Part shown: one piece after another, positions 16,478-25,863 of the stretch
Position numbering within the stretch: position 1 is the first letter of the stretch
How the letters are laid out: each line of letters starts with the position of its first letter
Assembly (NCBI GenBank): GCA_002449765.1
Contig: DJXN01000014.1
Location: forward strand, 124,001-188,000
Direction: 5' to 3'
From: Fibrobacter sp. UBA7003
GTDB taxonomy: Bacteria > Fibrobacterota > Fibrobacteria > Fibrobacterales > Fibrobacteraceae
DNA: 64,000 bases
The notes under the pieces: model-generated
Database searches by the model: none
What the model saw: only the letters and a program-made list of their open reading frames with translations
Told to the model about the DNA's origin: nothing
Program-made: the position numbers and the translations under genes

Positions 16478-17413
16478 TTATTCGGTGAAGGTAAACGGAA
16501 TCGTCACAGTCGTGTTACCAGACTTGACCTTGCTGAACGTCCACCTACTGACAGCGCTCTTGACCTGAGCATCAAATTCGCCGTAACCGGTGGTGGAAGA
16601 CACAATGGAAATACTGATAACTTCGCCACCCGGAGCGATCGTGAACTTCAAGGTAACCTTACCCTGGAATCCCGGTTTCTTCTTCAGGAACTTGTTATAG
16701 ATGTGACGCAGACCCGGAGTACGCTGGCGCACGACCTTCATGATGTCCGCAGCGGAACGGGATCCGCCACCGGCACCCATGTCGATATCACGAGCAGACG
16801 GGGTCTTGATGTTACCCTTGGCCTTAGTAGCGATACCGCCACCGCCGCCACCGAAGAGGCCTGCAAGGCCGTCGCCGATACCACCGGCGCCACCTTCGGC
16901 ATAACCTTCGTTGAAGCCGCCATCAGCCTTACCGCGACGACCACCGAGAACGGTCTTACCCGTCGTCTGGAGGCCAGCCACGTCCTTAAGAACCTTGTCG
17001 ATGTCCTTGGTGAACTTCTGGTTCTTCATGAGGTCGTAAGCAGCAGCACTGGCAGTCTTGGTCTGGGCAGTAAGGAGCTTGAGCACGCCGCGAGTCTGCG
17101 GAGCGTTCGGCTGGCCCTTACCACGCGGCTTACCACCGCCACCGGCCTTCTTACGAGGCTTCTTGGGTTCTTCCTTCTTCTTCTCTTCCTTCTTTTCTTC
17201 CTTCTTCTCGTCCATGGACATAGAAGCAGTCAGGTCCGGACCTTCCGAAGTGTCGAAGATAACTTCATCGACGACCGCTTCGTACATGGAAGCCCAGAAA
17301 GAAAGGGCGAGAGCGACAAGCACGGAACCGCCAGCAATGGCGCCCATCTTCTTGTCGGATTCCGGCATCAAAGATGCAACTAACGGATCTACAGGAGTAT
17401 TTTTCTTAGCCAT
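16478..17413 (-). CDS. AgmX/PglI C-terminal (TonB-like) domain protein
   Basis: 311 residues. One N-terminal membrane helix (GSVLVALALSFWASMY, about 30-45) is followed by a Lys/Glu-rich stretch (about 68-90), a Gly-rich region with GLFGGGGGG (about 175-200) and a C-terminal domain (about 220-311) with RQRTPGLRHIYNKFLKKKPGFQGKV-type spacing and WTF near the end. This matches the AgmX/PglI domain seen in GltG/GltJ of Myxococcus gliding machinery, which is related in layout to TonB. It could carry energy from TolQ/ExbD through the periplasm. It starts 3 nt after the ExbD stop, so the genes are coupled. Confidence 0.8.
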   Translation of the reverse strand: MAKKNTPVDPLVASLMPESDKKMGAIAGGSVLVALALSFWASMYEAVVDEVIFDTSEGPDLTASMSMDEKKEEKKEEKKKEEPKKPRKKAGGGGKPRGKGQPNAPQTRGVLKLLTAQTKTASAAAYDLMKNQKFTKDIDKVLKDVAGLQTTGKTVLGGRRGKADGGFNEGYAEGGAGGIGDGLAGLFGGGGGGIATKAKGNIKTPSARDIDMGAGGGSRSAADIMKVVRQRTPGLRHIYNKFLKKKPGFQGKVTLKFTIAPGGEVISISIVSSTTGYGEFDAQVKSAVSRWTFSKVKSGNTTVTIPFTFTE

Positions 17414-17416
17414 AGA

Positions 17417-17965
17417 TTATTCCTCCCCTCCGTTCTTTTCCATAACAGCAAAGGAAACGTTCGTATAGCCACTCATCTTCTCGTAACCGGCTTCGCCTTC
17501 GGAAGAGGTGCAGGACGGCACACCGGCGATACCGCAGGTAGCCATCACCTTATACATCACGTTGTAAGGGATGTTCTTGTCAATCTGGACAACCACGCTT
17601 CCGGCTTCGTCGGCGGGCTGGCCCTGACGCAAGCGCTGATCCACTTCAGCTTTGCGCTTCTGGTAGAGTGTTGAGAGCACAGGCTGAACACAAAGGTCTT
17701 CCTGTTCGTTCACGTCCGAAGTTGCCACAACCTTTTCATTATCGACCACGACATTGTTCGCATCGATAACGATGGTCAAGGAAACTTCAGTCGGCTGGAG
17801 CTTGGACGTGGAAATCGGAAGAATCAGGTTCTCGGCCTGGGTCAAAAGCTGACCTTCAGCGTCCATGTTCTTGATCATGAACACCAGGATGATGGTCATC
17901 ATGTCCATCATCGAGGTAATCGAGAACGGGACGTCGTCTGCGTATTTACGAGTTCTTCTAGCCAT
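17417..17965 (-). CDS. ExbD/TolR-family biopolymer transport protein (intact Asp)
   Basis: 182 residues. A short cytoplasmic tail (MARRTRKYADDVPF) is followed by a single helix SITSMMDMMTIILVFMIK that keeps the critical aspartate (Asp21) used for proton movement through TolQ/ExbB channels. The periplasmic domain (about 45-175) has the family's alternating strands and a later VVVQIDKNIPYNVMYKVMATC block. It works with the TolQ protein two genes upstream. It starts 2 nt after the end of the other ExbD gene. Confidence 0.88.
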   Translation of the reverse strand: MARRTRKYADDVPFSITSMMDMMTIILVFMIKNMDAEGQLLTQAENLILPISTSKLQPTEVSLTIVIDANNVVVDNEKVVATSDVNEQEDLCVQPVLSTLYQKRKAEVDQRLRQGQPADEAGSVVVQIDKNIPYNVMYKVMATCGIAGVPSCTSSEGEAGYEKMSGYTNVSFAVMEKNGGEE

Positions 17966-17967
17966 GA

Positions 17968-18861
17968 TTAACCTCCCAAGAGCGCAAGGTTGATCTTGCT
18001 GAAGCCCGCTTCCTTAGAACGGTCCATGAGCTGGATGATCTTGTCGAACTGCGTATCGTAGTTAGCCACGATAATGATGTTGTCGACGTCTTCCAGGTCA
18101 ATGAACTGCGTATGGATTGCGATCAGATCCTTAGCGATCAGGTCGTAAGCCGAGAGCGGGTAGATGAGATTCTTAGCCGCAACATCAGGTTTCAGCTGAC
18201 GTGCAGAGTTCGGGGTAAGGGTCGCAAGGGCTGTTCCGGCAGCAGGCTTCTTCAAAGCCGGCGGAGGAGTGAGCCCCATGGGGCCTTCGCCCGGAAGCGA
18301 GAGGAAGTCGTTGTTGCCGTTGACATAGGCACTGTCGGCGATCGGTTCTTCGGCCGTTCCGCCGTTCGTGTAGAGAGCCCACATCACGCGGCCCGGATCT
18401 TCTTCGGATTCCTTGTGAATAGCCCAAAGTTCGATAGCTTCGATTTCATAGAGATACTTCTCTTTATCCATCTCGCTACCATCCTTGCATTTCGGGCCAT
18501 GCCCACTTTCTACCGCAGCCTTGACATCTTCAACGGCATGCGTAATCAGCTTGGCATCGGACTTGCAGCGGAACGTCCACATTTCCTTGAAATAGACGTT
18601 CGGCTGGAAACCGCCACGGGCACCAATCACGAGATAATCGTTCGTGATGCCGAGCGACAGGTTCAAAGCCTGCTGGTCAGGTTCTGGCTGTTCGTCAGAG
18701 TTGGTCATCATACTGCGTTCGGGCAGGTTGACCTGGACAATAGCCAGCTTAGAGAAAGCAGCCATGGACAAAAGCATAGGAATCAGGATGGTGAACAAGC
18801 CCATCGCCGGCAACAGGTCCGGTTCTTCAGGCTTTGCTGGTTTCTTGACTTCTTTTGCCAT
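17968..18861 (-). CDS. ExbD/TolR-like protein lacking the transmembrane Asp, with enlarged periplasmic domain
   Basis: 297 residues, much longer than a typical ExbD (about 140). The helix LLPAMGLFTILIPMLLSMAAF aligns with the ExbD helix, but the position of the conserved Asp is Gly (PAMG instead of PxxD). The C-terminal end (DVDNIIIVANYDTQFDKIIQLMDRSKEAGFSKINLALLGG) is a recognisable ExbD fold end, and about 110 extra residues are inserted before it. The protein probably assembles in the same stator complex as the intact ExbD but cannot itself carry the proton, a division of labour seen elsewhere with paired ExbD proteins. Confidence 0.8.
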   Translation of the reverse strand: MAKEVKKPAKPEEPDLLPAMGLFTILIPMLLSMAAFSKLAIVQVNLPERSMMTNSDEQPEPDQQALNLSLGITNDYLVIGARGGFQPNVYFKEMWTFRCKSDAKLITHAVEDVKAAVESGHGPKCKDGSEMDKEKYLYEIEAIELWAIHKESEEDPGRVMWALYTNGGTAEEPIADSAYVNGNNDFLSLPGEGPMGLTPPPALKKPAAGTALATLTPNSARQLKPDVAAKNLIYPLSAYDLIAKDLIAIHTQFIDLEDVDNIIIVANYDTQFDKIIQLMDRSKEAGFSKINLALLGG

Positions 18862-18900
18862 GTTTTAAAACTCCATTTAAAAACTAACTCTTATTAGTGA

Positions 18901-19521
18901 TTAGCAAAGGGAGTTGATAATCTTGAGGCCCTTTTCTTCCATTTCCTGGATAAGGCGTTCAGAGTTCATGTTGAGGAAGCCCACAATGACCAGGAGAGGC
19001 ACTGCGGAGAGAAGTCCTTCAAGCGTCGTACCCATAGCGATAGCGATACCGTCGGAAAGAGCCTTGGCACGTTCAGAAGCGGGTTTGTTAGCCACAGCGT
19101 CGAATGTGTAGATCAGACCGTAAATCGTACCCATAAGTCCGAGCAACGTGGAGATGGAAGCCATCACGGAAACAAGGCTAATGTAACGAGTCAGACGCGG
19201 AGCTTCAGTCAGGAACACTGCATCGCAAGCAGCCTGCATGCCTTCGCGGCCACCGGCACGGTTAGAAACGATCGCAGACATGATACGGGCAACCGGGAGG
19301 TTGGTAGCATTGGCGAGGCTCAGAGCCTGGTCGAACTGCTGCGAGCTAATCAGCTTACCGAAATCAGCGAGGAACTTGGCGCGGCCCTTGGAGCTCTTCA
19401 CCATGATGTAGATGATACGTTCGATGGAGATGCCGAGACCGATGATGAACACAGCCAGGATGATCCACATGAACTGCCAACCATCGGATTCAGGGCTGAA
19501 GGATTGAAGCATTTTAGACAT
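18901..19521 (-). CDS. MotA/TolQ/ExbB-family proton channel protein
   Basis: 206 residues with three helices: one near 17-38 and two in the conserved C-terminal region, SLVSVMASISTLLGLMGTIYGLIYTF (about 118-143) and TTLEGLLSAVPLLVIVGFL (about 168-187). The G-L-x-G-T-x-x-G and late Thr/Pro patterns are those of TolQ/ExbB/AglR. With ExbD it forms a proton-driven stator at the inner membrane. The gene begins a compact four-gene run (TolQ, ExbD-like, ExbD, AgmX). A hairpin lies between it and the giant TPR gene upstream, so it may have a separate promoter. Confidence 0.92.
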   Translation of the reverse strand: MSKMLQSFSPESDGWQFMWIILAVFIIGLGISIERIIYIMVKSSKGRAKFLADFGKLISSQQFDQALSLANATNLPVARIMSAIVSNRAGGREGMQAACDAVFLTEAPRLTRYISLVSVMASISTLLGLMGTIYGLIYTFDAVANKPASERAKALSDGIAIAMGTTLEGLLSAVPLLVIVGFLNMNSERLIQEMEEKGLKIINSLC

Positions 19522-19664
19522 TAGAGTACTCCTTTAGAGTGTTGTTTGTTGTTTTTGTTTTTTGAAATCTTTGTTCATATTTATTTTTTTTAGAGCAATT
19601 TAGGAGGGTAAAACGGGTAAAATTATATTTACTACCATTTCACCCCCTAAAAAACCCAAATAAT

Positions 19665-19710
19665 AGGGGGGAACCCATGAACGAGGTCCCCCGTAAAATA
19701 GATTTTACCG
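19665..19710 (-). terminator. Hairpin pair after the giant TPR gene, possible partial terminator
   Basis: Just past the TPR stop, a perfect 7-bp inverted repeat GTAAAAT/ATTTTAC (19693-19708) is followed on the minus strand by a GC-rich hairpin GGGGGACC/GGTTCCCCC and a mixed T-rich tail. It may reduce read-through into tolQ. Confidence 0.5.
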
Positions 19711-22700
19711 CTATTTTTTCTTACCCTTCTTCTTACCACCCTTCTTCTTGGCGGGAGCAGCGGGAGCTGCTTCCGGTTCCGGTTCGGGTTCAGACATCGA
19801 AGGTTCGGGTTCAGAAGCCGGTGCGGAAACGCCCGAAGCAATCTGCTTCTGGAGGTCGGCGAGTTCAGCACGGAGCTTTTCGGCCTCAGCCTTCGCATCC
19901 TTGATGATTTCGCGGAAAGTGTTGATCCTTTCTTCCGGAGTCATGACTTCGGACTTCGAAATCTGTTCGATACGAGCCTTAGTCTTGAAGTACGCCGGGT
20001 CAGAGAACAGCGTAGACGGGTCGAATTTCTCGATCTTTGTTGCAAGAACCTCGTTAGCCTCGTCCAAACTGCGCAGGGTTTCGAACAACTTTGCAGTCCA
20101 CTGGTTGTCGATACCGTAGTGGGCGGAAGCCTTGATACCCGTAGCGCACTGCGGAATAGCGAGCTGCTTGGAAGCGTCGGACTTGTTGGCCAATTCCTCA
20201 CGGTAGGCCTCCTGGTCTTCGTGCACGGCTTCCATAGCGTCTTCCTTGGTCATGCCTTCTTCCGCAACGTAGTAAGCAACAATCTGCGCACTATCCGGAA
20301 GAGGTGCATTCGCGAAGGCGTCAGCCACTTCGACGAACACGGCACAACCCTGGTAGAACATCTCGATATAGCCTTCTTCGGCCTCGATCACGTCCTTGTT
20401 GTAGAAGCCCTGGTCGCGGGCAAGGTCGATGTTCTTCTGGAAGATCGGACGGGCCTGTTCGTAGTAGCTCGGCAGCTGCTGCACGATAGTAATACGTTCG
20501 GCAAACTTTTCGTCTTCCTTCTTAGCATTCATTTCCTGTTCACGAATCTTGGCGGCCATGGTCACGAAGAGCATACCCATCTTATTGGTAGAACGGAAGG
20601 TCCACTTTTCAGATGCGTAGGCCGCAGACTTGGAGTAGTGGCCCATCGCCTTCTGGAGGATTTCGACCAACTGCTTAACGATCTTCGCCTTATCCTTTTC
20701 CTTACCCTTCAGCACGATCGGGTCCATCTTGTGGAACTCGTGTTCGCCCATGTAGAAGGCGGCTTCGGCCGGGACGCCCGGGTCAGCGTTCTTGATCTGG
20801 AGACCGAACTTGTCGTAGTTCTTGAGGGTCTGTTCGTAGTCGGCAATAGCCTTGTCTTCTTCCTTGAGTTCCATGTAGGCACGGGCTGCACCGATGTAAG
20901 CGGCAATCAGCTTTTCCTTGTCTTCCTGGTACATCTTGATGAAGTTATGGTATTCGGAAGCGGCGAGATCCCACTTCTTAGCATTCGCGTAGGCCATCGG
21001 GATGGAGAACGCAGCATCGAGAGCGTAGGTGCTCTTCGGATAATCACGCACGAGATCCTTGGAGCAGCGGATAGCCTCGTCGGTCATCTTCGCTTCGTCG
21101 TAGCTCAAGCAGGCACTGTAGAGGAAGCTCGGTGTCTTCTCGTTCTTCGGGTAGCGCTTGTAGGCTAGTTCATAAGTGACAGCGGCATTCTTCTTATCCG
21201 GGATGGAATCATACACGGCAGCAGCAAAGCCGATAGCCTGGAAGGCCATGGAATCCTGCGGGAAGTTGTTCGTGATGAAGAGGAACGTCGTTGCGGCAAG
21301 CTGCGGCTTGTTATCCTTCTTGTAGGCGGAAGCGGCACGGAGCACACCCTTGATAGTCAAGGGAGAGCCGGCATACTGCTTAGGCAAAATCATGAAGGTT
21401 TCTGCAGCCTTGGTGTACTGGTTTGCACTTTCGTATGCGGCAGCGGCTTCGAAGATGGCCTTGTCGGCAATTTCGACCTTCGGGTAGCGCTTCACGAGAG
21501 CAAGGTAAGCGTTAGCGCCTTTCTCGTACTGGCCTTCCTTCACGGACTTTTCTGCCATCTGGTAGAGCACGAATGCAATAGCCTTCTCGGTTTCCTTGGC
21601 CATCGAGTCGTTCTTGGTGGCCTTCACCTGCGTGTACTGCTTCAACAGCCATTCGAATTCCTTAAGGGCTTCGTCAAGCTGGTTGGATTCCAGGAGGGAC
21701 TTGGCAAGCATCTGGCTGATGAGCAGGATGTACTGGTGGTTCGGATACTTCGTACGAAGTTCACGGAGAACGTTGACCGCAACAGAGAACTGCTTTGCAT
21801 TGTAATGGACGAGAGCAGCGTTGTAGGCAAGTTCAGCAGCTTCCTTGTTCTGGCCGAACTTCTGCATGTACTTGTCCACCTGGGCGAAGTACGCCTTCGT
21901 TTCGGGGAGGCTGTAAGCCTTGACCGTATCGCCCTGAGCCTTGGTCTTCAAGGCCTCTTCGCGAGCCTGGTCCATCATAAGAACGGCGTTGTACGCAGCT
22001 TCTTCCTTCTTCAGGAGCGCTGCAGAACCGAGTGCGCGGCGACCATAGCGAGTCGTATCGGTATCGACGATCCAGTTGAACATCTTGGCGGCGTTCGCAT
22101 GCTGGCCCATTTCCTGGTAGGCGGCAGCGAGGTCGATATGCACGGTGTATTCATCCCACGTCGGCTCGTTCTTGTAACGGGTCAAGAATGCTTCGTAAGC
22201 CTTGATAGCTTCTGCATAGCGCTTCTTACCGCCCTCGATATCACCTTCCTTGGTGATTTTCGCGGCCTGCTGGTGATGGTAGTGCGGAATTTCGAGCATA
22301 GCGCCACGGATGGCCTTGTCGGCGTTCGCGACGGATTCCTTATACTTGGTGTTCTTCTTGCGCCAAGAGGAATTCTTGTCGTAGCGCTTCACCACAACGT
22401 AACGGTACTGCTGGGCTTCGTCGAACTTCTGCTGCACGAGCAAGATTTCGATCATGGCAATATCGGCAAGCGGAGCATCGATGTAGTCCGGGTTGATCTG
22501 CATCAAGCGCTTGAAGGACTGGACCGCTTCTTCGTTACGGTCATGATCCTTGTTCTTCATACCGATGCGGTAGTACACGGAATCCTTGAACGGAACCTTC
22601 TTGTCCTTGAGGAAGGATTCGGCCTCGGCGACACCACCACCTTCCAAGTCAGAGAAGGAGGCCGCCATGAAGTCCATAGCTTCGGCGCGGAGGTCGTTAG

Positions 22701-23559
22701 GATATTTACCCTTGTCGGCACCGATGATGTATTCGTAGTACTTGTAAGCAGCAGTTTCGTATTCGGCAATATTGTAGTAGGATTCAGCCAAGTGGTACAT
22801 GGCGAGGGCCGCTTCCTTACCGGTGAGGTTCTCGAAGCCAGTCACCTTCTTGTAGGCGGCGATAGCGTCCTTGAACTTGCGGTTCATGAAGTGGTATTCA
22901 GCGATACGGAGCCAAGCCTTCGGCACGAGACCGTCGTTCGGGAAGTTCTTGACGAGGCGTTCACGAAGCTTGAAAGCCTTCGCGTCTTCGCCACTCGCTT
23001 CCTGCACGGCAGCTGCCTGGTAGAGCACCACCGGAATCTTCGGGGCCTTCGGGTACTTGTCGATGTACTCGAGGAAGTATCCCAGAGCCTTCTGGTGATC
23101 GGCCTTCGGATACTGGCTGATGTTGGCGCACTTGGCCGGCTTGTTATCGCGGTCGGCACACCAGGCAACATCTTCTTCGTACTGGGCCTGGATGTCCAAG
23201 AACTGCTTTTCTTCGAGCATGAACTGGTAGTGACCCAGTTGCTGGAGGGCGCCTGCACAGCGGTCAGAAAGCTTGCCCTTACAGGTTTCGCCCTTGGCAA
23301 GCTTTTCCCACTGGGCAATAGCCTTTTTCATACCCTCTTCGTCGAGACCACCAGAACGGCAAGCCTGTTCAGCCTGGTTCTTGATGACCTTATAGGAATT
23401 GGCGCACTGTTCATAACCAGATTTGCCCTTTCCGATGGACTTGCACTTGGCAAGCATTTTTTTCGCTTCGCTAGTCTTTTCCTTGCAAGGATCCGATGCG
23501 GCAAAGGAAGTTCCAATAAAGGAGCACACAACTGCCGCGACAAGAATGATTTTTTTCAT
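19711..23559 (-). CDS. Giant periplasmic/secreted TPR-repeat protein
   Basis: 1282 residues. A signal peptide (MKKIILVAAVVCSFIGTSFAA) is followed by tetratricopeptide repeats along nearly the full length, for example DGLVPKAWLRIAEYHFMNRKF, AAYQEMGQHANAAKMFNWIVD and AAAYESANQYTKAAETFMIL. It ends in an Ala/Pro/Glu linker and a strongly basic tail (KKKGGKKKGKKK). TPR solenoids act as protein-docking scaffolds. Its place between an OmpA/PorV-like pair and TolQ/ExbD/AgmX suggests a periplasmic scaffold linking outer-membrane and inner-membrane parts. The basic tail could bind peptidoglycan, nucleic acid or acidic polymers. No enzymatic motif is seen. Confidence 0.85.
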   Translation of the reverse strand: MKKIILVAAVVCSFIGTSFAASDPCKEKTSEAKKMLAKCKSIGKGKSGYEQCANSYKVIKNQAEQACRSGGLDEEGMKKAIAQWEKLAKGETCKGKLSDRCAGALQQLGHYQFMLEEKQFLDIQAQYEEDVAWCADRDNKPAKCANISQYPKADHQKALGYFLEYIDKYPKAPKIPVVLYQAAAVQEASGEDAKAFKLRERLVKNFPNDGLVPKAWLRIAEYHFMNRKFKDAIAAYKKVTGFENLTGKEAALAMYHLAESYYNIAEYETAAYKYYEYIIGADKGKYPNDLRAEAMDFMAASFSDLEGGGVAEAESFLKDKKVPFKDSVYYRIGMKNKDHDRNEEAVQSFKRLMQINPDYIDAPLADIAMIEILLVQQKFDEAQQYRYVVVKRYDKNSSWRKKNTKYKESVANADKAIRGAMLEIPHYHHQQAAKITKEGDIEGGKKRYAEAIKAYEAFLTRYKNEPTWDEYTVHIDLAAAYQEMGQHANAAKMFNWIVDTDTTRYGRRALGSAALLKKEEAAYNAVLMMDQAREEALKTKAQGDTVKAYSLPETKAYFAQVDKYMQKFGQNKEAAELAYNAALVHYNAKQFSVAVNVLRELRTKYPNHQYILLISQMLAKSLLESNQLDEALKEFEWLLKQYTQVKATKNDSMAKETEKAIAFVLYQMAEKSVKEGQYEKGANAYLALVKRYPKVEIADKAIFEAAAAYESANQYTKAAETFMILPKQYAGSPLTIKGVLRAASAYKKDNKPQLAATTFLFITNNFPQDSMAFQAIGFAAAVYDSIPDKKNAAVTYELAYKRYPKNEKTPSFLYSACLSYDEAKMTDEAIRCSKDLVRDYPKSTYALDAAFSIPMAYANAKKWDLAASEYHNFIKMYQEDKEKLIAAYIGAARAYMELKEEDKAIADYEQTLKNYDKFGLQIKNADPGVPAEAAFYMGEHEFHKMDPIVLKGKEKDKAKIVKQLVEILQKAMGHYSKSAAYASEKWTFRSTNKMGMLFVTMAAKIREQEMNAKKEDEKFAERITIVQQLPSYYEQARPIFQKNIDLARDQGFYNKDVIEAEEGYIEMFYQGCAVFVEVADAFANAPLPDSAQIVAYYVAEEGMTKEDAMEAVHEDQEAYREELANKSDASKQLAIPQCATGIKASAHYGIDNQWTAKLFETLRSLDEANEVLATKIEKFDPSTLFSDPAYFKTKARIEQISKSEVMTPEERINTFREIIKDAKAEAEKLRAELADLQKQIASGVSAPASEPEPSMSEPEPEPEAAPAAPAKKKGGKKKGKKK

Positions 23560-23605
23560 CGTTCTCTATCCACCTATATATTCATAAAAAAGGGGAGGCC
23601 CCGGA

Positions 23606-25852
23606 TTACTCCAGGTCCTCCAATTCTTCAAGTTCCTGAGCAGCTTCGGACGAAGTTTCACCCTGACCCATCTTGGTCCTCACAGTAGCGAGAGTGAAGC
23701 CGGCGTCTTCGAGGATGCGCTTACGGTTAGATTCGAAGCGGTCACTCTGAAGAGCTCTTTGGGTAAATGCTGCATAATCTTCGATAGCCTGGTTCGCCTT
23801 GTCGAAAGTCGGACGCAGGGCTTCGCGCTTGCTCTGCACACGCGGAGTCGGCAACTGGCGGGCAAGGTCAAGAGCCTGGACCTGCACGGAGTCGAACTCA
23901 CCCTGCATGGCATCGTAGGCCTGGCGGGCGCTGTCGCGGGATGCAACAGAGACTGCGGGCTTTTCGGTCTTCTTTTCGGCCTGTTCGAGAGAAGCGGCGG
24001 CCTTCTTGTATTCCTTCTTCATGAAGTAGCAGTAACCCTGAACGAGGTAAGCTTCGGACACGAGGAAGGATTCCGGAAGGTTAGAGATGATCCACTGAGC
24101 CGGCTTCATCGCTTCATCGGGCTTGTTCACCTTGAGGAAGGACCATGCAATGCCGAGCATCGCTTCGTCATACACCGGGGATCCGGCCTGCACCTGTCCG
24201 TACATCTGAGCGGCGGCGGCAATGTCAGCCTTTTCGCCAGAGAAGTAGATGTGGCCGAGCTTCACACGGGCGGCATCCTGCAAATCCTGTTCGGACTGGT
24301 TGGAGTACTGCTGCTCGGTAATGTCGCGGAAGCAGTTTTCAGCTTCTTCCCACTTGCCGAGACGGCTGTAGGCGATACCCATGGTGTAACGGGCGTAGAA
24401 GTAGTTCGCGTTACCCGGAAGGATGGCGGCGAGCAGGTCAACAGATTCCTGGTAGAGACCCTGTTCGAACTTGATCTGGCCGGCAATGTAGTCAGCGTCA
24501 GCCTTCACGTCGCTTTCACCGAACTTCTGGGCGATGTTCTGGTACTTGGCCATGGCTTCGGTATACTTGCCTTCCTTGTAGTCGATGTTCATCAACTGGA
24601 AGTGGTACTTGGCCTTCTGGTCACTCTGCGGATAGCGCTTGATAGCGTCTTCGTACACGGACTTTGCAGCCTTGTGCATACGGAGGTTTTCGAAGGACTT
24701 CGCCTTGTAGAACGCAGCCTGGTCCACCAAGTGGAATGCCGGGTACTTGGTCTGAACCTTACCGAAAGCATAAGCGGCTTCGAGGAACTGACGGTTCAAG
24801 TACAGACGCATTGCAGCGCGGTAGTCGTTTTCAGGCTCGATCTTCAAGCGACGGTAACGTTCTTCACCGATTTTCTCTTCACGGGTATCACCGAAGCGAG
24901 AAGTAATCTTCACGGCCCAGATGAAGCCACGGTTCTTCTTGGCATAGAGGTCGTCGTGCGACATTTCGAGGTCAAGAGAGAGGTAACGGAAGATGCTCAC
25001 GTCCTTGACATTCACCGTTGCTCCAGCGACGAAGTAGCCTTCCTTGGTGAAGCGGCCACGCACGCCCAAGTGCGGAGAGAGGTAATAGGTCAAGGTGAAG
25101 CTTGTTTCGAGGTTGAAGCCTTCACCACCTTCCGCGTCGTTGTGGAAGATATCGATGAAGGAGAATTCGATCTTCGCTTCGAGGCTCCTGTTGAGGCCAC
25201 GATAGAAGAGGGAGACGTTCAGGTTGGCCGGGATGATGTAGGCATCATCGCGGTCGGCACCGAAGAATCCCGGAGTAACGAACGAGAATCCGCCGTCACC
25301 GTTCTCGGTGCTAACACCCGGCTGAACGACATTCTGCAAGGCAACACCGATAAGGAGGTAGCCAAGCTTCGAAGAAGCAAGCGGGTTAAAGCTGACACCG
25401 ACATCGGTACCGACAGTCAACTGCTTCACATCATCGAACTGGTTGATATAGAGCACGGAGAGGTCGACACCCAAGGAGACGAGCTGGAACAAGTTGTAGG
25501 CGTAGCCGAACATGAAGGCATATTCGCCATAGGACTTGCCTCCGTCAATGGATGCACCGTTCTCGAAGAAGGAGAAACCGAGCGTATGCTTGTAATCCAT
25601 CGGGAAAGTCAAGCTCACGTATTCCTGGCTCGCTTCACCGCTGATGGAACTGAAGAAAGCCGCACTGAATTCGAGCTGGTCAGTTTCCGCAATGCTTGCC
25701 GGGTTCACGTACATGGACGTGTTGCCGCCGAATTCGGCGAACCAGTCGTTCTGCTGATACTTGTGTGGAGCGTAGGTGGCTTCTGCAAACAGAGAGCTCG
25801 CAGCCACAGTAAGTCCGAGGACTGACGTTTTGATGAAACTAGTATGCATCAT
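23606..25852 (-). CDS. PorV/FadL-like barrel fused to TPR repeats
   Basis: About 748 residues. A signal peptide ends near ...SLFAEA. Residues 30-330 look like a PorV/PorQ-type outer-membrane barrel (GGNTSMYVNPASIAETDQLEF at the start, then many alternating strands). From about 340 to 660 the protein is TPR-like (YRAAMRLYLNRQFLEAAYAFGKVQTKYPA). The C-terminus is acidic (ELEELEDLE). PorV proteins shuttle type IX substrates in Bacteroidota. Here the barrel is fused to a solenoid and lies in a TolQ/ExbD locus. The ATG at 25850-25852 is chosen since GGAG lies 6 nt upstream; a GTG one codon earlier is possible. Confidence 0.75.
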   Translation of the reverse strand: MMHTSFIKTSVLGLTVAASSLFAEATYAPHKYQQNDWFAEFGGNTSMYVNPASIAETDQLEFSAAFFSSISGEASQEYVSLTFPMDYKHTLGFSFFENGASIDGGKSYGEYAFMFGYAYNLFQLVSLGVDLSVLYINQFDDVKQLTVGTDVGVSFNPLASSKLGYLLIGVALQNVVQPGVSTENGDGGFSFVTPGFFGADRDDAYIIPANLNVSLFYRGLNRSLEAKIEFSFIDIFHNDAEGGEGFNLETSFTLTYYLSPHLGVRGRFTKEGYFVAGATVNVKDVSIFRYLSLDLEMSHDDLYAKKNRGFIWAVKITSRFGDTREEKIGEERYRRLKIEPENDYRAAMRLYLNRQFLEAAYAFGKVQTKYPAFHLVDQAAFYKAKSFENLRMHKAAKSVYEDAIKRYPQSDQKAKYHFQLMNIDYKEGKYTEAMAKYQNIAQKFGESDVKADADYIAGQIKFEQGLYQESVDLLAAILPGNANYFYARYTMGIAYSRLGKWEEAENCFRDITEQQYSNQSEQDLQDAARVKLGHIYFSGEKADIAAAAQMYGQVQAGSPVYDEAMLGIAWSFLKVNKPDEAMKPAQWIISNLPESFLVSEAYLVQGYCYFMKKEYKKAAASLEQAEKKTEKPAVSVASRDSARQAYDAMQGEFDSVQVQALDLARQLPTPRVQSKREALRPTFDKANQAIEDYAAFTQRALQSDRFESNRKRILEDAGFTLATVRTKMGQGETSSEAAQELEELEDLE

Positions 25853-25863
25853 CACCTACTCCT

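Noticed and set aside
20119..25825. Several long plus-strand open frames opposite the TPR and PorV-like genes
   Set aside because: They are antisense shadows caused by GC-rich codon bias and have low-complexity Val/Leu/His-rich translations without motifs.
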